From assembly GCA_030549335.1 (NCBI GenBank), contig CM060196.1, positions 23,704,501-23,768,500 on the forward strand: a DNA stretch of 64,000 nt, read 5' to 3'. Positions within the stretch are counted from its first letter, which is position 1. Each line of letters starts with the position of its first letter. A program made the translations under genes and the position numbers. Shown piece by piece: positions 22,215 to 33,618 of the stretch. The notes beneath the pieces are model-generated. The model was not told where the DNA came from, did not search any database, and was given only the letters and a program-made list of their open reading frames with translations. This stretch comes from Pontederia crassipes (Eukaryota > Streptophyta > Magnoliopsida > Commelinales > Pontederiaceae).

Positions 22215-22560
22215 CCTTCCGAGTTCCGAGCCAAAACTCCTGTGCGTTGCTTCAATACCATATACAGAGTTAGAATTGGAGCAAGAACTTGGAACAGAGA
22301 AGAACTAAAAGCAGCACACAGAAGGAAGACTTCGCGAGAGAGGAGAAAAAGAAGTACAGGGAAGAAGGGGGAAGACAGAGAGAGAGAGATGAGGAGGAGG
22401 AGGAGAGAGAGGCAGAGGGTGTGTGGTGATCATGATAGAGCTCAGTGGGAATATGAGGTAGAACCCTTTCCATGGCCACCCTCTCAGGACAAACACATCT
22501 CTCCCAAGCTTTTCTCCTGCTGCTATCTTCCTTTTTTTCTTCTTTTTCTCCTCTGTTGTG
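22215..22560 (-). other. CT-rich leader exon 1 of the MCTP pseudogene
   Basis: Matches 9558-9890, with the same donor site and the same pyrimidine-rich strand (about 22375-22425). Confidence 0.5.
22270..22473 (-). CDS. Upstream ORF in leader exon 1, copy 2
   Basis: Same start (MERVLPHIPTELYHDHH), same stop and same length (67 codons) as the ORF at 9818-9615. The serine-rich middle differs through small compensating indels. It may be a translated upstream ORF or a chance ORF. Confidence 0.25.
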   Translation of the reverse strand: MERVLPHIPTELYHDHHTPSASLSSSSSSLSLCLPPSSLYFFFSSLAKSSFCVLLLVLLCSKFLLQF

Positions 22561-22564
22561 GCAC

Positions 22565-22594
22565 TTCTATTTAAATCAAAATGACGATGGATAC
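22565..22594 (-). promoter_or_regulatory. TATA-like box of the pseudogene, cut off from its upstream region
   Basis: The minus strand reads atttaaata at 22576-22568. The LTR of the 8.4 kb retrotransposon starts at 22595, about 19 bases upstream, so the native upstream sequence is now 8.4 kb away. Confidence 0.4.
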
Positions 22595-25105
22595 TGTAAC
22601 GACCCTAATTTTTGAGAGTTAGAAAAATAATATTTTATTATTTATTTTGAGAAAAATGATCATTAATATTATTATAATAAATAATTCCGAAAATAAAGGA
22701 AAATAAGGGAGGAGTTTAATTAAGGATAAAAGTGTATTATGGGATATTTATTTAAATTCGGAATTATTTAATTATTAAAACAAATCAAAATTGTTAAAAG
22801 GGATTAATTAAAAGATTAAATTTGATTAGGATTGTAAGTTATAGATGAATTGGAGATAAAGATTTAAGAGCCCTATAAATAAATCCTTAGAGTCGATCGT
22901 CAAAAGAGTTTTCTTTTCTAGGGGTTCTTGATGTTCGACGGCAGAGGCATGGCAAGGCATGATTCAACGTCGAACGGCTACGAGATACGTAGAGGGGATC
23001 CGTAGGTTCTTTGATTATTTTTTTTATTTGGATTAATACTGTACGTGATGGTTTAAAAAAAAGAATAGATTAGTTAATGGCCGAAGTAAAGAACGAATTG
23101 CTCGAAAGAAGAAAAAAAAATTCGGCCAACAATGTTTCGGCGCTGAAGGAGAAAGGAAAAAAATATATATATATACAGTGATAACAAAAAGGATGAGAGG
23201 CGCCATATGTGATCGTGTTAAATAATTTGAAGAAAGAGACTAAAGAGATTAAGGGAGAGAGATTAAAGTAAGCCAAGAAGAAAATAAAAAGGAATTATAG
23301 AAGAAGTGTAAGGGCCTTAAAGGATGTGGAGAGAGAGAGGCAAAAACATATGGTATCATATTTTTTTCATGTGCCAGAGGAGAGATTGCAGTCGTATGCT
23401 AATAGAGGAAGAAAAAAAAATAATCGTGAGAAAAAAAAGGGGTGTGTAAACGTGACATAGAGAAGAAGAATTAAAGAAAAAAAATGGAAGGGAAGGTCTC
23501 TTGGGAAAAAGAATGAACCGGAGAGAGAAGGAATTAAAAAAAAACGAAAAGAAACAATACAATGTGTATCCGAGAAGTGGAAGAAAAGTCTTTGATTTCT
23601 TTCTTGATTTTCTCGGAAAGGAATCTACCTTCATTTTTTTAACATTCTCGACAACTGCGAGGAAGAGCAGGTGGTAATTTATTTAGTTAATATGATTAAT
23701 TATCAGTTTTATAATAATTACGTTGATGTTATTATTGCTAGTTATATTGGTCTTGTTATTAATATTGTGATATATTGATTAGATTATTATTGATTGGTCT
23801 TGATTAAATTGTCATCATACTTTATTATATTATTATCACGCCTGACCATAGTATTATCTTATCAAATCATATTGTCATCATATCTGATCATATTTTATTA
23901 TCCTATCCGATATTATTATTGATTATGATACTGATCCAGTAGTCTTTCGGATTGGGTCTTGTATTTTACCTAAATTAAATTGTTTAAAGATAGACATTTT
24001 AGGTAAACAAGATAAAAGCCGAAAGCTACTGGGCCCATGTTCACTGATTGCCACTAAGCCGGGACCAATTGAATTGAATTGAATTGAATGGGGCAGATAG
24101 TGTAAAAACTATGGCTGTCCTGTGTATGGTCACTCGTCCCCCACCATACACGAACCCATTGAATCGTATTGGGCTTGCTGTGGCACTGATCCCCCACTGG
24201 CCTGCATGAAAGTGGCATGGTGTCCCTTAATTGACCGAGCGCTCCTCATTGAATTGGATAACTCCGAACATTATAAATTGAATTGAATTGAATTAAAATT
24301 GAATCGAATTGAATTGGACTGAAATCGAATTGAATTGAATAGATCATGGTCATTTGGATACTGGCGTTGACTGGCATTGCCTCCGCCCATTGAATCGAAT
24401 TGAATTGTAATTGACCAATGACCATTGATATTGAATTGAAAATTATTAAATTGAATAGTGTCATAGTGATCAGACATTTAATTGCTAAATCAATATTGAT
24501 CGATCATCTGATCTTTTTCTGATCCTTCCTATTGATTTATGACTTTATTGTCCTATTATTATATTGAATCATCGATCCAATTGATTAAGCAATTATTAAT
24601 TGCTATCTCTATTGATTGGTCTTTTGACCATAACTTGATATAGTTGCTCATATTGATAAATCGTTATATTGTAAATTGATTATTGTATTGATTGCTCAAT
24701 TGACTCATCATTGATTATATCTTATTTTTGATTGAGCATATTGATTATTTAGTAGACCCTACGTACTGAGTATTTTTATACTCATGGATATTTCCCTGTA
24801 CCTGGATCCGTGCAGGTGAGAATACTTCGATAGAGGATGATCCTGCAGGTGGCTATGCTCAGTGATAGACAGATGTTGCACATGTTCTAGATTGAGTTGT
24901 CTAGTTTTTATTATTTCCGCATTTATTAGAATTGTGAACTTATTAATATTTTAATTATTTTGAATATAATGGATTATTAGCTGTTATTGAAAAAGTCTTC
25001 CGCATTTATTGTTTATATTCCGCAAAAATGTTTTATAGAAAATTGAGTAGCGCCTTTGGGACGACTCTGAGCACGTGAAAGTCACGTGGGTCTCGGGGCG
25101 TTACA
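22595..25105 (+). repeat. Left LTR of the 8.4 kb element
   Basis: TGTAACGACCC...CGTTACA, 2511 bases. It holds purine-rich blocks near 23080-23640 and a cluster of TTGAA/ATTGA repeats at about 24065-24440. Confidence 0.95.
24065..24440. repeat. Pentanucleotide (TTGAA)n cluster in the LTR
   Basis: Runs of ttgaattgaattgaat occur at 24069-24090, 24280-24345 and 24390-24440, with degenerate units between. The right LTR has the same cluster at about 29962-30345, so it is part of the family and not a new expansion. Confidence 0.85.
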
Positions 25106-25108
25106 GAA

Positions 25109-25120
25109 GGTATCAGAGCC
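25109..25120 (+). other. Primer-binding site (initiator Met tRNA)
   Basis: ggtatcagagcc lies three bases after the left LTR; this is the usual complement of the plant initiator-Met tRNA 3' end. Confidence 0.9.
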
Positions 25121-25522
25121 TAAGGAGAGACACTTCTTAGCTATCTCTAATAGATAGAATTGAGTCCATGTGCAACTGTCACGAGTAACCACTGCAGCCA
25201 TCCAGTAGGGTCAAGTAAGTTTTCATTATGATATTGATATTGAATTATTACTTATTAAATTGTATTGTATTATTTATTGTTGGGTGAGCACAGATGTTTC
25301 CCAAATTGATGACATCTCATCAATTTTATCGTGGATCGAGAAATAGATATCGATGATCGAATCCCAAAATGCATAGGATGATGGTCAAGCGATCCAAGGC
25401 CCATGAGTAAATAATGAATGGGCCGATACACATCAGGAGGAACATATGAATCTCGTTCAACATATAGAGAATATAGCAATACTTATGGTGATGACGTTTC
25501 TCCTCACGATGATTGAAAAGAG

Positions 25523-26400
25523 ATGGTTAAAAGTTTTCTCAGATTACAGCCTCCCCAATTTGACGGGAAGGGCGACTTCGAGAAAGCCTATAGGTGGCTG
25601 AAAGAAATTGACCAAACTCTAGTGAAGATGGACTGCGGTGAGAACTGCAAGACTATATGTGCTACGAGGCGTTTAACAGGTGACGCTAGGCATTGGTGGA
25701 ACACAACAAAGGCTGGCACATTATCCGGAAAAGGACCTAATTTCTTGGAGAAAGTTTAAAAAGATATTCAAGGATCGCTATTTACCTATTTCCTGAAGAG
25801 CGAGAAAATGGAAGGAATATCGAGATCCACAACAGGATACCATGACAGTCGAGGACTACACGATCGAATTCTTAAAGTTGGAGAAGTATGTTACTCGACG
25901 TCAATCAGAGAGAAATCGCGTTAAGCAATGGGTGGAAGGTCTCAAGCCAAGTCTCCGAGGACGGGTAAAATGTTGTAACTATCATACCCTTCAAGTTGCG
26001 AAAGAGTTTGCTACCATGCTTGAAAATGACGACATAACAAACGCAACTCAACCGAATCAAGAGGATATAGATAATGATCAGAATCATATTTGGAGTAAAG
26101 ATAGAAGACATCAAAGAAGAGAGAAGCGGCATCAAGAAAACTACAATCGAGGAAGGTCATATCCAACACGGAATGATCCTCCACCACATAGAGAATCATG
26201 TAACTATTGCCACAATTGCATCTCGGTGAATGTTATTGGGCGACGGGTGCATGCCTAAATTGTGGCAAGAGGAGTCACTTCGCAAGAGATTGCGATGAAT
26301 CAAAATGGGTCGAACCTCTATGACAACAATAGGCCTTCAAGAATGGTGCTGAAATCACCCAAATAGATTGATATGTTATGACATATGACTTGAAGCTTAA
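25523..26400 (+). pseudogene. Degenerate gag of the 8.4 kb element
   Basis: The first part (25523-25759) reads LQPPQFDGKGDFEKAYRWL, then TGDARHWWN, the common start of plant Ty3/gypsy gag. A frameshift and stop end it, and a second part runs 25842-26258. An intact zinc knuckle (C-X2-C-X4-H-X4-C) is coded at 26252-26293 in another frame, preceded by a shorter variant knuckle (HLGEC). No complete gag can be made. Confidence 0.85.
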
Positions 26401-28494
26401 TCAAGTCGAAATTGAAATCTCCACTCCAACTAGTCCTTATATATTTTGTATATCCAAATAGCATGTGTAATATGGAATGAATATAGTTTATAGTTTACTT
26501 TTCAAAAAAAAAAATTGACCATTGAAAAGTAGAGTGTTTAATGAAAGCACTCATATGACAATATTTCTAAGGAGGTTATCGATTAGTTGGTGCTCATAAT
26601 TTACCGTAAAAAGTCGAGCACTCGAACTCAATAGAAAAAGTGATGAAGTGCACACATAATGGTATGGAAGAAGGACAGTATCCAAGTATGTTGAAAAATT
26701 ATAGTATAGTTGTTACTACATTGGTTAACCCAAGATCGATGACATTCTATTATATTTGTCGAGCCTAGAGGAACATGCGAAACATATTGCAGATTGCACT
26801 CCAACATTAAGAGAAATAAGTATGTGTCAAAGTCTCGAAATACAAATTTTGGCAGAATGAGATAATGTTCTCCAGAAATATCGCATAGATGGAATATCAA
26901 AAGATGAATGTTATAATCAAATGGATTCAACCAATGGACGTGTTAAAGAGGAAAAAAAACTTCTTTAGACTTGCAAGATATTTTTGAACAATCGCATTAG
27001 ACTTGCAGAATATTAGCGGAGAGTCGCACCAGATTACTACATGATAGTATTGCCATGGACGAACCTCATCAAGAAGGACAAAAAGATATCAAAAAAATTG
27101 AATGGCTCAAGAAAGGCTAAAAATATGTTTTAAAAATTGGAGAAGGAATTGGCAACGATGCCCATTTTTTTTAAAAAAAAAAGACCTTCAAGCCAAGGAG
27201 GTTATGTCGCCCACAACTATGCATACAACCCCCGCATAGCATGAGTCGTGATGCTATATAGGAAGAAGATAGTTGCCAATACATTAAGACGATTAGATAT
27301 CGAATTAGCAATTGTGGTTTTCATCCCAAGAATTGGTGACACAATGTGTAGGATGAAGAGTTTGAATTCTCCACGAACCACCAAAGTTGAGGTACACTTC
27401 CGAACATTTGGGAATCCAATTATTGAAAGATTACGAGTTTGTCAAAGCAAACTCAATTGAGCATATGTTAAGCAGAAAGGTCACTTGCTCATTTGGCGGT
27501 GAGCCGACAGAATATGAGCAATGAGCAATCGTATCATCCAAGTCAGTCTAGTGACCAACAGTGATAGTGCAAGGATAGCAACACATCTTACATGCAATCG
27601 AAATTACTATGGAAGGTCGGCAAATGAAAGTGAAGCATCAGATGTCACATGATGTACTACAAGAGCTTGAAAATCCTCAATAGTATTAAAAAAAAAAAAG
27701 ATAACGATGGATGTTATTAGAGGGCTTGACATGGACACAATGTGATATGAGTAATAGAGGATCGATATATTAAAATAGCCAATGTCATACCCATTAGAGA
27801 AAGGTCAGTCCATCGAAAGCCTCATGGTCATTTTTTTTAAGGAGGTTATCCGACTACATGGAGTGTTGATATCCATCGTGTCGGATAAGAATCTACAATG
27901 CATAGACCAATTCTGATGGAGCATCTATAGAGCAATTGGGATGTGGTTGAACTTCTAGATCACCTTCCATTCACAGACGAATGAGTAGTCTGAATGGCCA
28001 ATTCAGACCTTAAAAAAAAATATGTTCTGGACTTGCATTAGACCGGAGTGATAGTTGGAACAATCAGCTCCCACTAGCGAAGTTAGTATGTGGCAACAGT
28101 CGCCACTCTGACATAGGCATGCCACTTCATAGTCATGTATGGAAGGCATTATTGCTCACCTATCAGCTGGAGCGAGGTTGATGGACAGTTCGTTGATGAC
28201 AATTCTCGTCATGAGAATAACTGACGCACATTCAAAAGGATGTTGACAAAATTTGCTTCATCAAGAAATGTTGAAGGTAGTCCACATGAGACAAAAATAG
28301 TAGGCTGACGTAGTGAGATTACAAGAATTGAATCAAAATGGAGATCTAACATACGTAGGACACATCATGAAGATGAAGATGACATTTTAAAACGAAAAGT
28401 TGAAATCAGAAAAGATTTTTCAAATCCGTTAGGTAGATGATGTAGTTTCGTTTACGCAAATTCGAGGACGAATTTATTTTTAAGGAGGTTATGA
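26401..28494 (+). pseudogene. Shredded pol relic and polypurine tract
   Basis: No long ORF. Recognisable scraps are an RNase H-like piece near 27248-27350 (ELAIVVF) and an integrase-like piece near 27840-28015 (RLHGV, then SDKN, then a TFHSQTNE-like stretch in pieces). The tract taaggaggttat at 28481-28492 is the polypurine tract next to the right LTR. Confidence 0.7.
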
Positions 28495-31004
28495 TGTAAC
28501 GACCCTAATTTTTTAGAGTTAGAAAAATAATATTTTATTATTTATTTTGAGAGAAATGACCATTAATATTATTATAATAAATAATTCCGAAAATAAAGGA
28601 AAATAGGGGAGGAGTTTAATTAAGGATAAAAGTGTATTATGGGATATTTATTTAAATTCGGAATTATTTAATTATTAAAACAAATCAAAATTGTTAAAAG
28701 GGATTAATTAAAAGATTAAATTTGATTAGGATTGTAAGTTATAGATGAATTGGAGATAAAGATTTAAGAGCCCTATAAATAAATCCTTAGAGTCGATCGT
28801 CAAAAGAGTTTTCTTTTCTAGGGGTTCTTGATGTTCGACGGCAGAGGCATGGCAAGGCATGATTCAACGTCGAACGGCTACGAGGTACGTAGAGGGGATC
28901 CGTAGGTTCTTTGATTATTTTTTTTATTTGGATTAATACTGTACGTGATGGTTTAAAAAAAAGAATAGATTAGTTAATGGCCGAAGTAAAGAACGAATTG
29001 CTCGAAAGAAGAAAAAAAAATTCGGCCAACAATGTTTCGGCGCTGAAGGAGAAAGGAAAAAAATATATATACAGTGATAACAAAAAGGATGAGAGGCGCC
29101 ATATGTGATCGTGTTAAATAATTTGAAGAAAGAGACTAAAGAGATTAAGGGAGAGAGATTAAAGTAAGCCAAGAAGAAAATAAAAAGGAATTATAGAAGA
29201 AGCGTAAGGGCCTTAAAGGATGTGGAGAGAGAGAGGCAAAAACATATGGTATCATATTTTTTTCATGTGCCAGAGGAGAGATTGCAGTCGTATGCTAATA
29301 GAGGAAGAAAAAAAAATAATCGTGAGAAAAAAAAGGGGTATGTAAACGTGACATAGAGAAGAAGAATTAAAGAAAAAAAAATGGAAGGGAAGGTCTCTTG
29401 GGAAAAAGAATGAACCGGAGAGAGAAGGAATTAAAAAAAACGAAAAGAAACAATACAATGTGTATCCGAGAAGTGGAAGAAAAGTCTTTGATTTCTTTCT
29501 TGATTTTCTCGGAAAGGAATCTACCTTCATTTTTTTAACATTCTCGACAACTGCGAGGAAGAGCAGGTGGTAATTTATTTAGTTAATATGATTAATTATC
29601 AGTTTTATAATAATTACGTTGATGTTATTATTGCTAGTTATATTGGTCTTGTTATTAATATTGTGATATATTGATTAGATTATTATTGATTGGTCTTGAT
29701 TAAATTGTCATCATACTTTATTATATTATTATCACACCTGACCATAGTATTATCTTATCAAATCATATTGTCATCATATCTGATCATATTTTATTATACT
29801 ATCCGATATTATTATTGATTATGATACTGATCCAGTAGTCTTTCGGATTGGGTCTTGTGTTTTACCTAAATTAAATTATTTAAAGATAGACATTTTAGGT
29901 AAACAAGATAAAAGCCGAAAGCTACTGGGCCCATGTTCACTGATTGCCACTAAGCCGGGACCAATTGAATTGAATTGAATTGAATGGGGCAGATAGTGTA
30001 AAAACTATGGCTGTCCTGTGTATGGTCACTCGTCCCCCACCATACACGAACCCATTGAATCGTATTGGGCTTACTGTGGCACTGATCCCCCACTGGCCTG
30101 CATGAAAGTGGCATGGTGTCCCTTAATTGACCGAGCGCTCCTCATTGAATTGGATAACTCCGAACATTATAAATTGAATTGAATTGAATTAAAATTGAAT
30201 CGAATTGAATTGGACTGAAATCGAATTGAATTGAATAGATCATGGTCATTTGGATACTGGCGTTGACTGGCATTGCCTCCGCCCATTGAATCGAATTGAA
30301 TTGTAATTGACCAATGGCCATTGATATTGAATTGAAAATTATTAAATTGAATAGTGTCATAGTGATCAGACATTTAATTGCTAAATCAATATTGATCGAT
30401 CATTTGATCTTTTTCTGATCCTTCCTATTGATTTATGACTTTATTGTCCTATTATTATATTGAATCATCGATCCAATTGATTAAGCAATTATTAATTGCT
30501 ATCTCTATTGATTGGTCTTTTGACCATAACTTGATATAGTTGCTCATATTGATAAATCGTTATATTGTAAATTGATTATTGTATTGATTGCTCAATTGAC
30601 TCATCATTGATTATATCTTATTTTCGATTGAGCATATTGATTATTTAGTAGACCCTACGTACTGAGTATTTTTATACTCATGGATATTTCCCTGTACCTG
30701 GATCCGTGCAGGTGAGAGTACTTCGATAGATGATGATCCTGCAGGTGGCTATGCTCAGTGATAGACAGATGTTGCACATGTTCTAGATTGAGTTGTCTAG
30801 TTTTTATTATTTCCGCATTTATTAGAATTGTGAACTTATTAATATTTTAATTATTTTGAATATAATGGATTATTAGCTATTATTATTAAAAAAGTCTTCC
30901 GCATTTATTGTTTATATTCCGCAAAAATGTTTTATAGAAAATTGAGTAGCGCCTTTGGGACGACTCTGAGCACGTGAAAGTCACGTGGGTCTCGGGGCGT
31001 TACA
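28495..31004 (+). repeat. Right LTR of the 8.4 kb element
   Basis: 2510 bases with the same ends as the left LTR. Differences seen by eye are scattered point changes and a shorter TA run near 29065. Confidence 0.95.
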
Positions 31005-31153
31005 GATACTGATGGCGATCACATTTTGAATTGTTTGGCAGCACAACAAACCCAACAGTGCAGTGATGAAATAGGAGTCTCCCACCCTTTTTTAGCTTGT
31101 ACCTTGTCTTCATCTTCTGTTGATATTTGTTTATGTATTGGTAGGTTATAATT

Positions 31154-31260
31154 TTATTTTCTTTGCGTTACATAGGCACATACCTTAGCCGAGGAATTCG
31201 TACTCATGATCTCTTTGTCTTCGAGTGATGTCTGCGCCACTGTGCTATACCTTTGTTCTG
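31154..31260 (-). mobile_element. tRNA-derived SINE (copy 2 of the duplication)
   Basis: On the minus strand there is an A box TAGCACAGTGGC (31247-31236), a decayed B box near 31194-31205 and an A-rich 3' end (aaagaaaataaa). Flanking direct repeats tattggtaggttataatt (31136-31153) and tattgatagtttataatt (31261-31278) differ at three sites, which suggests an old insertion. The same insertion is in copy 1 at 10057-10154. Confidence 0.75.
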
Positions 31261-31821
31261 TATTGATAGTTTATAATTGATATGCAGATGGACCGAAGTG
31301 TGTAAGAAGGAAGAAGGAAACTTTCACCAACCATAAAAAATGTTAGAAGAGATGGATTGCAACATGAGATATCATCTAGTAAGGTTCAACTTTTTTGAAA
31401 AAAAAAGATCAACTTATAGATAATACTTGTTTGGAAATCAATTGTTCAAAAATTTATAATTTATTCACAATGTATGGAAGGTCCAATTAAATTTTAATTT
31501 CGATGACTTTCGTGCAAACTTACTTATAGGACCATTTTACATAATGACTGAGCGAGATGAAGATTCTAGAGGGACCGAGTTATGTATATTTGCCATATCT
31601 TAAAATTTTCTTGCTGATATATTTGCCATATATTATATTATTGGAAGAGCCAAGGCCTCTCCCAAATATCGCTTTCTCCGTCCCTGCATAATAATGATCG
31701 ATAATAAATATAAACAAAAAATATTAGTACATGAAATTTCACATATGAGATCTTTTTTTTGTTGAAAAATCAAGACCTGTACTATTAAATTACTCACGTA
31801 TTTCACGTTGATGGAATCTTA

Positions 31822-33618
31822 GGGGGTGTTTGCCAATTGGAATCGGATGAAATTAATCTCTTGTTCCATCCGGTTTTTCAAACATCTCAACGATCTGATT
31901 CTTGAGGCGAAATCAAGCTGCATAGATTACGTGACCCTAGTTCTAAGATGCTAGTTCCATCTTTTCATATTTTTTTTCATTTTGGTGGAATCAACGACAC
32001 CGGTTAGTTTTTTTCATTTTTTAGTTGACATTTTTCTTTTTTTTTCAAATATTTTTCTTTTATTATTTTCTTTTTTAACCTCTCTTATATAAATTAATAT
32101 TATTTATTATTCATTAAAAAATTTAATATTTCATTAAATATGAATTATTAAAACTTGATTTTTTATATTTAAATAATATATTTTTAACAAAATTGTTGGC
32201 ATAAATTTTTTTAACATATATTTATTTTAATTTTTTTTAAAAATTTATAATTTATATTTATAGTGCATATTTTTAATTCAAACACCCACTAAAATTAACC
32301 TATCAAATTTACTTTTTTTTTTCTGACACATAAACTATCTTATTTCTCATTATCAAATTTTACTCCATCCAAATCCTAATATGTCAATTCAATTATTCAC
32401 CTAAAACTCAGAGGAATTTCAGTTATAGTCGGGGCCATCTCTAGAGATCTGTAGGCATAAAGCGATAATATAATTTTTTTATTTAGATAAAAAATAATAA
32501 CATATGTAAGGTTTTTCTAACGTTTGATATGAAAACTTTTATTTTTAACAATGATTAGTTTATGAAGATAAATTTAAGTGTACTTTTTCAATGTAAGAAA
32601 ATAATGTTAATCATGAAAATGTAATAAAATTTTTTTTTGATTAATTATGAGAAAATTTAATTGAAGTACTAATGATTGTTGATAATGAATTAAATATGAA
32701 ATGAATTCATAAATTGAATTAAAAAGAAAAAAAATATATTTATTGTTATAAATTAATTATGATTTAGGTGAATGATATTAGAAATAAAAGATAATAAATA
32801 TATTTATTGATTATTAAAATTAATAAAAATCTTATATTACTAATTTTCATATTATTTCGGTATTATTGATATTAATTAACGTATGATAAAGGACTTGTAT
32901 AGAGGTGAGGCCTTAAGCAAGTGCTTGAATGGCCTCCCCTTGAGCCGACCTTGGTTCTAATTTTCCAAATGGTCCCTTAATGAAAATTCACTATGGGACC
33001 GTTTGATAACGAAAATTAGAGTTCCATCAAGTTCTTGTGAATAGTTGAAGTAACAAATTAATTCGGGTTATGTTTGGATAAAGTGAAATTTGATGATGAG
33101 GAATAAGAAAGTAGATGTGATAGAAAAAGTAGATGTGATGGATTAATTTTAGTGGGTGATTGAATTAAAATATGTATTATAAATATAGATTATAATATTA
33201 ATAAAAAATTAACATACATAATATAAATTAAAAATATATATGTCAAAATTTTTGTCAAAAAATATATTAGTTAAATATAAAAATTCAATTTTTTAATAAT
33301 TTATATTTAATGAAAATATTTAAAATTTATAATGAAATAATAAATAATGATAAAGAAAAAAAATATATAATAAAATAAATTAACTTATATAAGAAAAGTT
33401 ATAAAAGAAAATGATAAAGAAAAAAAAAATTGAAAAAAAGTCAAAACGTCATTTTAAAAAAAAGAGTCAAAAAGTAAAAAAAAACGTCAACAAGGAACCG
33501 ACTGCTTGAAACTAGGGTCATGTGACCCTGTTTCTAAGTTAAAATCAGATAAAGATGTTTGAAAGAATCGAATGGAACTAAGAGGCTTGTTCCACCGGTT
33601 CCACTTTTCAAACAGTCG
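31822..33618. mobile_element. Inverted-repeat element with TTA target site (PIF/Harbinger-like), with nested material
   Basis: Present in copy 2 only. The ends are gggggtgtttg and, inverted, cgactgtttg, flanked by TTA at 31819-31821 and 33619-33621. Inverted similarity continues inward for several hundred bases: the ttccatc..gtttttcaaacatct block near 31862-31890 pairs with the block near 33545-33590, and the aacacccactaaaattaacc stretch near 32280-32300 pairs with that near 33145-33165. The middle (about 32400-33130) is AT-rich, with a GC-richer stretch near 32900-33010 that may be another insert. No transposase ORF. Confidence 0.7.

Larger units (their letters stand above)
22595..31004 (+). 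mobile_element. Complete LTR retrotransposon, 8.4 kb, Ty3/gypsy-derived, probably non-autonomous
   Basis: Two LTRs (22595-25105 and 28495-31004) of equal length to within one base flank a 3.4 kb interior. The target-site duplication is gatac at 22590-22594 and 31005-31009. The unfilled site is visible in the duplicate at 9925-9929. A Met-tRNA primer site follows the left LTR and a polypurine tract precedes the right one. The LTRs differ at only scattered sites by eye, so insertion was recent, yet the interior has only a damaged gag and shreds of pol. It must have been mobilised with proteins supplied in trans, or be a derivative of such a source. Confidence 0.95.

Noticed and set aside
26569-28492. 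Four copies of aaggaggttat spaced about 640 bases apart in the 8.4 kb element
   Set aside because: The third fits the decayed integrase coding sequence and the last is the polypurine tract. The flanks of the copies are not similar, so the even spacing is probably chance.
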